Part shown: positions 33,647 to 49,587 of the stretch, piece after piece | How the letters are laid out: each line of letters opens with the position of its first letter | How positions within the stretch are numbered: position 1 is the first letter of the stretch | Source of the DNA: Clusia tigrina | Lineage: Eukaryota > Arthropoda > Insecta > Diptera > Clusiidae | Assembly: GCA_920105625.2 (NCBI GenBank) | Contig: OV050030.1 | Span: 352,594,425-352,658,424 of the forward strand | Reading direction: 5' to 3' | Length of the DNA stretch: 64,000 bases | Position numbers and translations under genes: made by a program | Notes under the pieces: model-generated | Told to the model about the DNA's origin: nothing | Databases searched by the model: none | What the model saw: only the letters and a program-made list of their open reading frames with translations

Positions 33647-36040
33647 TTGTCAATTTTACCCCCTAAATGTGGAACAATCCAAACAATGTATAGCCTATGT
33701 TATCCGAGGGGTTTTTCTGAAGACTCTCTGAAAATTTCATCAAAATCGGTCCAGCCGTTTTCGAGTGCATGCATTGCTTACATGCATACATACATACATA
33801 GGGAGGGAAAGTTTTTATCCCATTTGCCAATTTCACCCCCTACATGTAAAAAATCCAAACAATGTGTAGCGTATGTTTTTATCCCATTTGCCAATTTCAC
33901 TCCCTACATGTAAAAAATCCAAACAATGTGTAGCGTATGTTACTCGCGAGTTTATTCTGAAAATTGCCTGAAAATTTCATCAAAATCGGTTCAGCCGTTT
34001 TCGAGTACATACGTTGCATACAAACATACATACATACATGCAAACTTTTATATGGACAAAATCACGTGTTGACATAAAAGGTCATAACTCACGAACGCGT
34101 CGACCGATTTCGTGCAAACTTATCTATAAACCATCTACACGACCATACGAACAAACCACAAAAAGTTTCATTGAATTCGGTTTGACGGTTCATGAGTCAT
34201 AAAGTCACAACGCACTTGCACCAATTTTTTATATATATAGATAGATAGATTAGGTAGGGGGAGTTTTTATCCCTTTTGTCAATTTCACCCCCTAAATGTG
34301 GAACAATCCAAACAATGTATAGCCTAAGTTATCCGAGGGGTTTTTCTGAAGACTCTCTGAAAATTTCATCAAAATCGGTCCAGCCGTTTTCGAGTGCATG
34401 CATTGCTAACATGCATACATACATACATAGGGAGGGAAAGTTTTTATCCCATTTGCCAATTTCACCCCCTACATGTAAAAAATCCAAACAATGTGTAGCG
34501 TATGTTACTCGCGAGTTTATTCTGAAAATTGCCTGAAAATTTCATCAAAATCGGTTCAGCCGTTTTCGAGTACATACGTTGCATACAAACATACATACAT
34601 ACATGCAAACTTTTATATGGACAAAATCACGTGTTGACATAAAAGGTCATAACTCACGAACGCGTCGACCGATTTCGTGCAAACTTATCTATAAACCATC
34701 TACACGACCATACGAACAAACCACAAAAAGTTTCATTGAATTCGGTTTGACGGTTCATGAGTTATAAAGTCACAACGCACTTGCACTAATTTTTTATATA
34801 TATAGATAGAAGATAGATTAGGTAGGGGGAGTTTTTATCCCTTTTGTCAATTTTACCCCCTAAATGTGGAACAATCCAAACAATGTATAGCCTATGTTAT
34901 CCGAGGGGTTTTTCTGAAGACTCTCTGAAAATTTCATCAAAATCGGTCCAGCCGTTTTCGAGTGCATGCATTGCTTACATGCATACATACATACATAGGG
35001 AGGGAAAGTTTTTATCCCATTTGCCAATTTCACCCCCTACATGTAAAAAATCCAAACAATGTGTAGCGTATGTTTTTATCCCATTTGCCAATTTCACTCC
35101 CTACATGTAAAAAATCCAAACAATGTGTAGCGTATGTTACTCGCGAGTTTATTCTGAAAATTGCCTGAAAATTTCATCAAAATCGGTTCAGCCGTTTTCG
35201 AGTACATACGTTGCATACAAACATACATACATACATGCAAACTTTTATATGGACAAAATCACGTGTTGACATAAAAGGTCATAACTCACGAACGCGTCGA
35301 CCGATGTCGTGCAAACTTATCTATAAACCATCTACACGACCATACGAACAAACCACAAAAAGTTTCATTGAATTCGGTTTGACGGTTCATGAGTCATAAA
35401 GTCACAACGCACTTGCACCAATTTTTTATATATATAGATAGATAGATTAGGTAGGGGGAGTTTTTATCCCTTTTGTCAATTTCACCCCCTAAATGTGGAA
35501 CAATCCAAACAATGTATAGCCTAAGTTATCCGAGGGGTTTTTCTGAAGACTCTCTGAAAATTTCATCAAAATCGGTCCAGCCGTTTTCGAGTGCATGCAT
35601 TGCTAACATGCATACATACATACATAGGGAGGGAAAGTTTTTATCCCATTTGCCAATTTCACCCCCTACATGTAAAAAATCCAAACAATGTGTAGCGTAT
35701 GTTACTCGCGAGTTTATTCTGAAAATTGCCTGAAAATTTCATCAAAATCGGTTCAGCCGTTTTCGAGTACATACGTTGCATACAAACATACATACATACA
35801 TGCAAACTTTTATATGGACAAAATCACGTGTTGACATAAAAGGTCATAACTCACGAACGCGTCGACCGATTTCGTGCAAACTTATCTATAAACCATCTAC
35901 ACGACCATACGAACAAACCACAAAAAGTTTCATTGAATTCGGTTTGACGGTTCATGAGTTATAAAGACACAACGCACTTGCACCAATTTTTTATATATAT
36001 AGATAGAAGATAGATTAGGTAGGGGGAGTTTTTATCCCTT
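33647..36040. repeat. Higher-order repeat, period 1197 bp (two units)
   Basis: A 629-bp unit with the 64-bp duplication followed by a 568-bp unit with 'cctaagttatcc' and 'gctaacatgc' occurs twice in tandem (33647-34843 and 34844-36040). Confidence 0.8.
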
Positions 36041-39000
36041 TTGTCAATTTTACCCCCTAAATGTGGAACAATCCAAACAATGTATAGCCTATGTTATCCG
36101 AGGGGTTTTTCTGAAGACTCTCTGAAAATTTCATCAAAATCGGTCCAGCCGTTTTCGAGTGCATGCATTGCTTACATGCATACATACATACATAGGGAGG
36201 GAAAGTTTTTATCCCATTTGCCAATTTCACCACCTACATGTAAAAAATCCAAACAATGTGTAGCGTATGTTACTCGCGAGTTTATCCTGAAAATTGCCTG
36301 AAAATTTCATCAAAATCGGTTCAGCCGTTTTCGAGTACATACGTTGCATACAAACATACATACATACATGCAAACTTTTATATGGACAAAATCACGTGTT
36401 GACATAAAAGGTCATAACTCAAGAACGCATCGACCGATTTCGTGGAAACTTATCTATAAACCATCTACACGACCATACGAACAAACCACAAAAAGTTTCA
36501 TTGAATTCGGTTTGACGGTTCATGAGTTATACAGTCACAACGCACTTGCACCAATTTTTTATATATATAGATAGAAGATAGATTAGGTAGGGGGAGTTTT
36601 TATCCCTTTTGTCAATTTTACCCCCTAAATGTGGAACAATCCAAACAATGTATAGCCTATGTTATCCGAGGGGTTTTTCTGAAGACTCTCTGAAAATTTC
36701 ATCAAAATCGGTCCAGCCGTTTTCGAGTGCATGCATTGCTTACATGCATACATACATACATAGGGAGGGAAAGTTTTTATCCCATTTGCCAATTTCACCC
36801 CCTACATGTAAAAAATCCAAACAATGTGTAGCGTATGTTACTCGCGAGTTTATTCTGAAAATTGCCTGAAAATTTCATCAAAATCGGTTCAGCCGTTTTC
36901 GAGTACATACGTTGCATACAAACATACATACATACATGCAAACTTTTATATGGACAAAATCACGTGTTGACATAAAAGGTCATAACTCACGAACGCGTCG
37001 ACCGATTTCGTGCAAACTTATCTATAAACCATCTACACGACCATACGAACAAACCACAAAAAGTTTCATTGAATTCGGTTTGACGGTTCATGAGTTATAA
37101 AGTCACAACGCACTTGCACCAATTTTTTATATATATAGATAGATTAGGTAGGGGGAGTTTTTATCCCTTTTGTCAATTTTACCCCCTAAATGTGGAACAA
37201 TCCAAACAATGTATAGCCTATGTTATCCGAGGGGTTTTTCTGAAGACTCTCTGAAAATTTCATCAAAATCGGTCCAGCCGTTTTCGAGTGCATGCATTGC
37301 TTACATGCATACATACATACATAGGGAGGGAAAGTTTTTATCCCATTTGCCAATTTCACCACCTACATGTAAAAAATCCAAACAATGTGTAGCGTATGTT
37401 ACTCGCGAGTTTGTCCTGAAAATTGCCTGAAAATTTCATCAAAATCGGTTCAGCCGTTTTCGAGTACATACGTTGCATACAAACATACATACATACATGC
37501 AAACTTTTATATGGACAAAATCACGTGTTGACATAAAAGGTCATAACTCACGAACGCGTCGACCGATTTCGTGGAAACTTATCTATAAACCATCTACACG
37601 ACCATACGAACAAACCACAAAAAGTTTCATTGAATTCGGTTTGACGGTTCATGAGTTATAAAGTCACAACGCACTTGCACCAATTTTTTATATATATAGA
37701 TAGAAGATAGATTAGGTAGGGGGAGTTTTTATCCCTTTTGTCAATTTTACCCCTAAATGTGGAACAATCCAAACAATGTATAGCCTATGTTATCCGAGGG
37801 GTTTTTCTGAAGACTCTCTGAAAATTTCATCAAAATCGGTCCAGCCGTTTTCGAGTGCATGCATTGCTTACATGCATACATACATACATAGGGAGGGAAA
37901 GTGTTTATCCCATTTGCCAAATTCACCCCCTACATGTAAAAAATCCAAACAATGTGTAGCGTATGTTACTCGCGAGTTTATTCTGAAAATTGCCTGAAAA
38001 TTTCATCAAAATCGGTTCAGCCGTTTTCGAGTACATACGTTGCATACAAACATACATACATACATGCAAACTTTTATATGGACAAAATCACGTGTTGACA
38101 TAAAAGGTCATAACTCACGAACGCGTCGACCGATTTCGTGCAAACTTATCTATAAACCATCTACACGACCATACGAACAAACCACAAAAAGTTTCATTGA
38201 ATTCGGTTTGACGGTTCATGAGTTATAAAGTCACAACGCACTTGCACCAATTTATTATATATATAGATAGAAGATAGATTAGGTAGGGGGAGTTTTTATC
38301 CCTTTTGTCAATTTTACCCCCTAAATGTGGAACAATCCAAACAATGTATAGCCTATGTTATCCGAGGGGTTTTTCTGAAGACTCTCTGAAAATTTCATCA
38401 AAATCGGTCCAGCCGTTTTCGAGTGCATGCATTGCTTACATGCATACATACATACATAGGGAGGGAAAGTTTTTATCCCATTTGCCAATTTCACCCCCTA
38501 CATGTAAAAAATCCAAACAATGTGTAGCGTATGTTACTCGCGAGTTTATTCTGAAAATTGCCTGAAAATTTCATCAAAATCGGTTCAGCCGTTTTCGAGT
38601 ACATACGTTGCATACAAACATACATACATACATGCAAACTTTTATATGGACAAAATCACTTGTTGACATAAAAGGTCATAACTCACGAACGCGTCGACCG
38701 ATTTCGTGCAAACTTATCTATAAACCATCTACACGACCATACGAACAAACCACAAAAAGTTTCATTGAATTCGGTTTGACGGTTCATGAGTTATAAAGTC
38801 ACAACGCACTTGCACCAATTTTTTATATATATAGATAGATTAGGTAGGGGGAGTTTTTATCCCTTTTGTCAATTTTACCCCCTAAATGTGGAACAATCCA
38901 AACAATGTAGAGCCTATGTTATCCGAGGGGTTTTTCTGAAGACTCTCTGAAAATTTCATCAAAATCGGTCCAGCCGTTTTCGAGTGCATGCATTGCTTAC

Positions 39001-42000
39001 ATGCATACATACATACATAGGGAGGGAAAGTTTTTATCCCATTTGCCAATTTCACCACCTACATGTAAAAAATCCAAACAATGTGTAGCGTATGTTACTC
39101 GCGAGTTTATCCTGAAAATTGCCTGAAAATTTCATCAAAATCGGTTCAGCCGTTTTCGAGTACATACGTTGCATACAAACATACATACATACATGCAAAC
39201 TTTTATATGGACAAAATCACGTGTTGACATAAAAGGTCATAACTCACGAACGCGTCGACCGATTTCGTGGAAACTTATCTATAAACCATCTACACGACCA
39301 TACGAACAAACCACAAAAAGTTTCATTGAATTCGGTTTGACGGTTCATGAGTTATAAAGTCACAACGCACTTGCACCAATTTTTTATATATATAGATAGA
39401 AGATAGATTAGGTAGGGGGAGTTTTTATCCCTTTTGTCAATTTTACCCCTAAATGTGGAACAATCCAAACAATGTATAGCCTATGTTATCCGAGGGGTTT
39501 TTCTGAAGACTCTCTGAAAATTTCATCAAAATCGGTCCAGCCGTTTTCGAGTGCATGCATTGCTTACATGCATACATACATACATAGGGAGGGAAAGTTT
39601 TTATCCCATTTGCCAAATTCACCCCCTACATGTAAAAAATCCAAACAATGTGTAGCGTATGTTACTCGCGAGTTTATTCTGAAAATTGCCTGAAAATTTC
39701 ATCAAAATCGGTTCAGCCGTTTTCGAGTACATACGTTGCATACAAACATACATACATACATGCAAACTTTTATATGGACAAAATCACGTGTTGACATAAA
39801 AGGTCATAACTCACGAACGCGTCGACCGATTTCGTGCAAACTTATCTATAAACCATCTACACGACCATACGAACAAACCACAAAAAGTTTCATTGAATTC
39901 GGTTTGACGGTTCATGAGTTATAAAGTCACAACGCACTTGCACCAATTTTTTATATATATAGATAGATTAGGTAGGGGGAGTTTTTATCCCTTTTGTCAA
40001 TTTTACCCCCTAAATGTGGAACAATCCAAACAATGTATAGCCTATGTTATCCGAAGGGTTTTTCTGAAGACTCTCTGAAAATTTCATCAAAATCGGTCCA
40101 GCCGTTTTCGAGTGCATGCATTGCTTACATGCATACATACATACATAGGGAGGGAAAGTTTTTATCCCATTTGCCAATTTCACCCCCTACATGTAAAAAA
40201 TCCAAACAATGTGTAGCGTATGTTACTCGCTAGTTTATCCTGAAAATTGCCTGAAAATTTCATCAAAATCGGTTCAGCCGTTTTCGAGTACATACGTTGC
40301 ATACAAACATACATACATACATGCAAACTTTTATATGGACAAAATCACGTGTTGACATAAAAGGTCATAACTCACGAACGCGTCGACCGATTTCGTGGAA
40401 ACTTATCTATAAACAATCTACACGACCATACGAACAAACCACAAAAAGTTTCATTGAATTCGGTTTGACGGTTCATGAGTTATAAAGTCACAACGCACTT
40501 GCACCAATTTTTTATATATATAGATAGATTAGGTAGGGGGAGTTTTTATCCCTTTTGTCAATTTTACCCCCTAAATGTGGAACAATCCAAACAATGTATA
40601 GCCTATGTTATCCGAGGGGTTTTTCTGAAGACTCTCTGAAAATTTCATCAAAATCGGTCCAGCCGTTTTCGAGTGCATGCATTGCTTACATGCATACATA
40701 CATACATAGGGAGGGAAAGTTTTTATCCCATTTGCCAATTTCACCACCTACATGTAAAAAATCCAAACAATGTGTAGCGTATGTTACTCGCTAGTTTATC
40801 CTGAAAATTGCCTGAAAATTTCATCAAAATCGGTTCAGCCGTTTTCGAGTACATACGTTGCATACAAACATACATACATACATGCAAACTTTTATATGGA
40901 CAAAATCACGTGTTGACATAAAAGGTCATAACTCACGAACGCGTCGACCGATTTCGTGGAAACTTATCTATAAACCATCTACACGCCCATACGAACAAAC
41001 CACAAAAAGTTTCATTGAATTCGGTTTGACGGTTCATGAGTTATAAAGTCACAACGCACTTGCACCAATTTTTTATATATATAGATAGAAGATAGATTAG
41101 GTAGGGGGAGTTTTTATCCCTTTTGTCAATTTTACCCCTAAATGTGGAACAATCCAAACAATGTATAGCCTATGTTATCCGAGGGGTTTTTCTGAAGTCT
41201 CTCTGAAAATTTCATCAAAATCGGTCCAGCCGTTTTCGAGTGCATGCATTGCTTACATGCATACATACATACATAGGGAGGGAAAGTTTTTATCCCATTT
41301 GCCAAATTCACCCCCTACATGTAAAAAATCCAAACAATGTATAGCGTATGTTACTCGCTAGTTTATCCTGAAAATTGCCTGAAAATTTCATCAAAATCGG
41401 TTCAGCCGTTTTCGAGTACATACGTTGCATACAAACATACATACATACATGCAAACTTTTATATGGACAAAATCACGTGTTGACATAAAAGGTCATAACT
41501 CACGAACGCGTCGACCGATTTCGTGCAAACTTATCTATAAACCATCTACACGACCATACGAACAAACCACAAAAAGTTTCATTGAATTCGGTTTGACGGT
41601 TCATGAGTTATAAAGTCACAACGCACTTGCACCAATTTTTTATATATATAGATAGATTAGGTAGGGGGAGTTTTTATCCCTTTTGTCAATTTTACCCCTA
41701 AATGTGGAACAATCCAAACAATGTATAGCCTATGTTATCCGAGGGGTTTTTCTGAAGACTCTCTGAAAATTTCATCAAAATCGGTCCAGCCGTTTTCGAG
41801 TGCATGCATTGCTTACATGCATACATACATACATAGGGAGGGAAAGTTTTTATCCCATTTGCCAATTTCACCACCTACATGTAAAAAATCCAAACAATGT
41901 GTAGCGTATGTTACTCGCTAGTTTATCCTGAAAATTGCCTGAAAATTTCATCAAAATCGGTTCAGCCGTTTTCGAGTACATACGTTGCATACAAACATAC

Positions 42001-45000
42001 ATACATACATGCAAACTTTTATATGGACAAAATCACGTGTTGACATAAAAGGTCATAACTCACGAACGCGTCGACCGATTTCGTGGAAACTTATCTATAA
42101 ACAATCTACACGACCATACGAACAAACCACAAAAAGTTTCATTGAATTCGGTTTGACGGTTCATGAGTTATAAAGTCACAACGCACTTGCACCAATTTTT
42201 TATATATATAGATAGAAGATAGATTAGGTAGGGGGAGTTTTTATCCCTTTTGTCAATTTTACCCCTAAATGTGGAACAATCCAAACAATGTATAGCCTAT
42301 GTTATCCGAGGGGTTTTTCTGAAGACTCTCTGAAAATTTCATCAAAATCGGTCCAGCCGTTTTCGAGTGCATGCATTGCTTACATGCATACATACATACA
42401 TAGGGAGGGAAAGTTTTTATCCCATTTGCCAATTTCACCACCTACATGTAAAAAATCCAAACAATGTGTAGCGTATGTTACTCGCTAGTTTATCCTGAAA
42501 ATTGCCTGAAAATTTCATCAAAATCGGTTCAGCCGTTTTCGAGTACATACGTTGCATACAAACATACATACATACATGCAAACTTTTATATGGACAAAAT
42601 CACGTGTTGACATAAAAGGTCATAACTCACGAACGCGTCGACCGATTTCGTGGAAACTTATCTATAAACAATCTACACGACCATACGAACAAACCACAAA
42701 AAGTTTCATTGAATTCGGTTTGACGGTTCATGAGTTATAAAGTCACAACGCACTTGCACCAATTTTTTATATATATAGATAGAAGATAGATTAGGTAGGG
42801 GGAGTTTTTATCCCTTTTGTCAATTTTACCCCTAAATGTGGAACAATCCAAACAATGTATAGCCTATGTTATCCGAGGGGTTTTTCTGAAGACTCTCTGA
42901 AAATTTCATCAAAATCGGTCCAGCCGTTTTCGAGTGCATGCATTGCTTACATGCATACATACATACATAGGGAGGGAAAGTTTTTATCCCATTTGCCAAA
43001 TTCACCCCCTACATGTAAAAAATCCAAACAATGTATAGCGTATGTTACTCGCTAGTTTATCCTGAAAATTGCCTGAAAATTTCATCAAAATCGGTTCAGC
43101 CGTTTTCGAGTACATACGTTGCATACAAACATACATACATACATGCAAACTTTTATATGGACAAAATCACGTGTTGACATAAAAGGTCATAACTCACGAA
43201 CGCGTCGACCGATTTCGTGGAAACTTATCTATAAACAATCTACACGACCATACGAACAAACCACAAAAAGTTTCATTGAATTCGGTTTGACGGTTCATGA
43301 GTTATAAAGTCACAACGCACTTGCACCAATTTTTTATATATATAGATAGAAGATAGATTAGGTAGGGGGAGTTTTTATCCCTTTTGTCAATTTTACCCCT
43401 AAATGTGGAACAATCCAAACAATGTATAGCCTATGTTATCCGAGGGGTTTTTCTGAAGACTCTCTGAAAATTTCATCAAAATCGGTCCAGCCGTTTTCGA
43501 GTGCATGCATTGCTTACATGCATACATACATACATAGGGAGGGAAAGTTTTTATCCCATTTGCCAATTTCACCCCCTACATGTAAAAAATCCAAACAATG
43601 TGTAGCGTATGTTACTCGCGAGTTTATTCTGAAAATTGCCTGAAAATTTCATCAAAATCGGTTCAGCCGTTTTCGAGTACATACGTTGCATACAAACATA
43701 CATACATACATGCAAACTTTTATATGGACAAAATCACGTGTTGACATAAAAGGTCATAACTCACGAACGCGTCGACCGATTTCGTGCAAACTTATCTATA
43801 AACCATCTACACGACCATACGAACAAACCACAAAAAGTTTCATTGAATTCGGTTTGACGGTTCATGAGTTATAAAGTCACAACGCACTTGCACCAATTTT
43901 TTATATATATAGATAGAAGATAGATTAGGTAGGGGGAGTTTTTAACCCTTTTGTCAATTTTACCCCCTAAATGTGGAACAATCCAAACAATGTATAGCCT
44001 ATGTTATCCGAGGGGTTTTTCTGAAGACTCTCTGAAAATTTCATCAAAATCGGTCCAGCCGTTTTCGAGTGCATGCATTGCTTACATGCATACATACATA
44101 CATAGGGAGGGAAAGTTTTTATCCCATTTGCCAATTTCACCCCCTACATGTAAAAAAATCCAAACAATGTGTAGCGTATGTTACTCGCGAGTTTATTCTG
44201 AAAATTGCCTGAAAATTTCATCAAAATCGGTTCAGCTGTTTTCGAGTACATACGTTGCATACAAACATACATACATACATGCAAACTTTTATTTGGACAA
44301 AATCACGTGTTGACATAAAAGGTCATAACTCACGAACGCGTCGACCGATTTCGTGCAAACTTATCTATAAACCATCTACACGACCATACGAACAAACCAC
44401 AAAAAGTTTCATTGAATTCGGTTTGACGGTTCATGAGTTATAAAGTCACAACGCACTTGCACCAATTTTATATATATATAGATAGATTAGGTAGGGGGAG
44501 TTTTTATCCCTTTTGTCAATTTTACCCCCTAAATGTGGAACAATCCAAACAATGTATAGCCTATGTTATCCGAGGGGTTTTTCTGAAGACTCTCTGAAAA
44601 TTTCATCAAAATCGGTCCAGCCGTTTTCGAGTGCATGCATTGCTTACATGCATACATACATACATAGGGAGGGAAAGTTTTTATCCCATTTGCCAAATTC
44701 ACCCCCTACATGTAAAAAATCCAAACAATGTGTAGCGTATGTTACTCGCGAGTTTATTCTGAAAATTGCCTGAAAATTTCATCAAAATCGGTTCAGCCGT
44801 TTTCGAGTACATACGTTGCATACAAACATACATACATACATGCAAACTTTTATATGGACAAAATCACGTGTTGACATAAAAGGTCATAACTCACGAACGC
44901 GTCGACCGATTTCGTGCAAACTTATCTATAAACCATCTACACGACCATACGAACAAACCACAAAAAGTTTCATTGAATTCGGTTTGACGGTTCATGAGTT

Positions 45001-46201
45001 ATAAAGTCACAACGCACTTGCACCAATTTTTTATATATATAGATAGATTAGGTAGGGGGAGTTTTTATCCCTTTTGTCAATTTTACCCCCTAAATGTGGA
45101 ACAATCCAAACAATGTATAGCCTATGTTATCCGAGGGGTTTTTCTGAAGACTCTCTGAAAATTTCATCAAAATCGGTCCAGCCGTTTTCGAGAGCATGCA
45201 TTGCTTACATGCATACATACATACATAGGGAGGGAAAGTTTTTATCCCATTTGCCAATTTCACCCCCTACAAGTAAAAAATCCAAACAATGTGTAGCGTA
45301 TGTTACTCGCGAGTTTATTCTGAAAATTGCCTGAAAATTTCATCAAAATCGGTTCAGCCGTTTTCGAGTACATACGTTGCATACAAACATACATACATAC
45401 ATGCAAATTTTTATATGGACAAAATCACGTGTTGACATAAAAGGTCATAACTCACGAACGCGTCGACCGATTTCGTGCAAACTTATCTATAAACCATCTA
45501 CACGACCATACGAACAAACCACAAAAAGTTTCATTGAATTCGGTTTGACGGTTCATGAGTTATAAAGTCACAACGCACTTGCACCAATTTTTTATATATA
45601 TAGATAGAAGATAGATTAGGTAGGGGGAGTTTTTATCCCTTTTGTCAATTTTACCCCTAAATGTGGAACAATCCAAACAATGTATAGCCTATGTTATCCG
45701 AGGGGTTTTTCTGAAGACTCTCTGAAAATTTCATCAAAATCGGTCCAGCCGTTTTCGAGTGCATGCATTGCTTACATGCATACATACATACATAGGGAGG
45801 GAAAGTTTTTATCCCATTTGCCAAATTCACCCCCTACATGTAAAAAATCCAAACAATGTGTAGCGTATGTTACTCGCGAGTTTATTCTGAAAATTGCCTG
45901 AAAATTTCATCAAAATCGGTTCAGCCGTTTTCGAGTACATACGTTGCATACAAACATACATACATACATGCAAACTTTTATATGGACAAAATCACGTGTT
46001 GACATAAAAGGTCATAACTCACGAACGCGTCGACCGATTTCGTGCAAACTTATCTATAAACCATCTACACGACCATACGAACAAACCACAAAAAGTTTCA
46101 TTGAATTCGGTTTGACGGTTCATGAGTTATAAAGTCACAACGCACTTGCACCAATTTTTTATATATATAGATAGATTAGGTAGGGGGAGTTTTTATCCCT
46201 T

Positions 46202-49200
46202 TTGTCAATTTTACCCCCTAAATGTGGAACAATCCAAACAATGTATAGCCTATGTTATCCGAGGGGTTTTTCTGAAGACTCTCTGAAAATTTCATCAAAA
46301 TCGGTCCAGCCGTTTTCGAGTGCATGCATTGCTTACATGCATACATACATACATAGGGAGGGAAAGTTTTTATCCCATTTGCCAATTTCACCCCCTACAA
46401 GTAAAAAATCCAAACAATGTGTAGCGTATGTTACTCGCGAGTTTATTCTGAAAATTGCCTGAAAATTTCATCAAAATCGGTTCAGCCGTTTTCGAGTACA
46501 TACGTTGCATACAAACATACATACATACATGCAAATTTTTATATGGACAAAATCACGTGTTGACATAAAAGGTCATAACTCACGAACGCGTCGACCGATT
46601 TCGTGCAAACTTATCTATAAACCATCTACACGACCATACGAACAAACCACAAAAAGTTTCATTGAATTCGGTTTGACGGTTCATGAGTTATAAAGTCACA
46701 ACGCACTTGCACCAATTTTTTATATATATAGATAGAAGATAGATTAGGTAGGGGGAGTTTTTATCCCTTTTGTAAATTTTACCCCCTAAATGTGGAACAA
46801 TCCAAACAATGTATAGCCTATGTTATCCGAGGGGTTTTTCTGAAGACTCTCTGAAAATTTCATCAAAATCGGTCCAGCCGTTTTCGAGTGCATGCATTGC
46901 TTACATGCATACATACATACATAGGGAGGGAAAGTTTTTATCCCATTTGCCAAATTCACCCCCTACATGTAAAAAATCCAAACAATGTGTAGCGTATGTT
47001 ACTCGCGAGTTTATTCTGAAAATTGCCTGAAAATTTCATCAAAATCGGTTCAGCCGTTTTCGAGTACATACGTTGCATACAAACATACATACATACATGC
47101 AAACTTTTATATGGACAAAATCACGTGTTGACATAAAAGGTCATAACTCACGAACGCGTCGACCGATTTCGTGCAAACTTATCTATAAACCATCTACACG
47201 ACCATACGAACAAACCACAAAAAGTTTCATTGAATTCGGTTTGACGGTTCATGAGTTATAAAGTCACAACGCACTTGCACCAATTTTTTATATATATAGA
47301 TAGATTAGGTAGGGGGAGTTTTTATCCCTTTTGTCAATTTTACCCCCTAAATGTGGAACAATCCAAACAATGTATAGCCTATGTTATCCGAGGGGTTTTT
47401 CTGAAGACTCTCTGAAAATTTCATCAAAATCGGTCCAGCCGTTTTCGAGTGCATGCATTGCTTACATGCATACATACATACATAGGGAGGGAAAGTTTTT
47501 ATCCCATTTGCCAATTTCACCACCTACATGTAAAAAATCCAAACAATGTGTAGCGTATGTTACTCGCTAGTTTATCCTGAAAATTGCCTGAAAATTTCAT
47601 CAAAATCGGTTCAGCCGTTTTCGAGTACATACGTTGCATACAAACATACATACATACATGCAAACTTTTATATGGACAAAATCACGTGTTGACATAAAAG
47701 GTCATAACTCACGAACGCGTCGACCGATTTCGTGCAAACTTATCTATAAACCATCTACACGACCATACGAACAAACCACAAAAAGTTTCATTGAATTCGG
47801 TTTGACGGTTCATGAGTTATAAAGTCACAACGCACTTGCACCAATTTTTTATATATATAGATAGATTAGGTAGGGGGAGTTTTTATCCCTTTTGTCAATT
47901 TTACCCCCTAAATGTGGAACAATCCAAACAATGTATAGCCTATGTTATCCGAGGGGTTTTTCTGAAGACTCTCTGAAAATTTCATCAAAATCGGTCCAGC
48001 CGTTTTCGAGTGCATGCATTGCTTACATGCATACATACATACATAGGGAGGGAAAGTTTTTATCCCATTTGCCAATTTCACCCCCTACAAGTAAAAAATC
48101 CAAACAATGTGTAGCGTATGTTACTCGCGAGTTTATTCTGAAAATTGCCTGAAAATTTCATCAAAATCGGTTCAGCCGTTTTCGAGTACATACGTTGCAT
48201 ACAAACATACATACATACATGCAAATTTTTATATGGACAAAATCACGTGTTGACATAAAAGGTCATAACTCACGAACGCGTCGACCGATTTCGTGCAAAC
48301 TTATCTATAAACCATCTACACGACCATACGAACAAACCACAAAAAGTTTCATTGAATTCGGTTTGACGGTTCATGAGTTATAAAGTCACAACGCACTTGC
48401 ACCAATTTTTTATATATATAGATAGAAGATAGATTAGGTAGGGGGAGTTTTTATCCCTTTTGTAAATTTTACCCCCTAAATGTGGAACAATCCAAACAAT
48501 GTATAGCCTATGTTATCCGAGGGGTTTTTCTGAAGACTCTCTGAAAATTTCATCAAAATCGGTCCAGCCGTTTTCGAGTGCATGCATTGCTTACATGCAT
48601 ACATACATACATAGGGAGGGAAAGTTTTTATCCCATTTGCCAAATTCACCCCCAACATGTAAAAAATCCAAACAATGTGTAGCGTATGTTACTCGCGAGT
48701 TTATTCTGAAAATTGCCTGAAAATTTCATCAAAATCGGTTCAGCCGTTTTCGAGTACATACGTTGCATACAAACATACATACATACATGCAAACTTTTAT
48801 ATGGACAAAATCACGTGTTGACATAAAAGGTCATAACTCACGAACGCGTCGACCGATTTCGTGCAAACTTATCTATAAACCATCTACACGACCATACGAA
48901 CAAACCACAAAAAGTTTCATTGAATTCGGTTTGACGGTTCATGAGTTATAAAGTCACAACGCACTTGCACCAATTTTTTATATATATAGATAGATTAGGT
49001 AGGGGGAGTTTTTATCCCTTTTGTCAATTTTACCCCCTAAATGTGGAACAATCCAAACAATGTATAGCCTATGTTATCCGAGGGGTTTTTCTGAAGACTC
49101 TCTGAAAATTTCATCAAAATCGGTCCAGCCGTTTTCGAGTGCATGCATTGCTTACATGCATACATACATACATAGGGAGGGAAAGTTTTTATCCCATTTG

Positions 49201-49587
49201 CCAATTTCACCACCTACATGTAAAAAATCCAAACAATGTGTAGCGTATGTTACTCGCTAGTTTATCCTGAAAATTGCCTGAAAATTTCATCAAAATCGGT
49301 TCAGCCGTTTTCGAGTACATACGTTGCATACAAACATACATACATACATGCAAACTTTTATATGGACAAAATCACGTGTTGACATAAAAGGTCATAACTC
49401 ACGAACGCGTCGACCGATTTCGTGGAAACTTATCTATAAACAATCTACACGACCATACGAACAAACCACAAAAAGTTTCATTGAATTCGGTTTGACGGTT
49501 CATGAGTTATAAAGTCACAACGCACTTGCACCAATTTTTTATATATATAGATAGAAGATAGATTAGGTAGGGGGAGTTTTTATCCCT
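46202..49587. repeat. Higher-order repeat, period 1690 bp (three units)
   Basis: The variant order 'acaagtaaaa/tgcaaattttt', then 'tgtaaattttacc/gccaaattc', then 'tcgctag' occurs at 46202-47891 and again from 47892. The third units differ at 'cgtgcaaac/cgtggaaac'. Confidence 0.7.
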
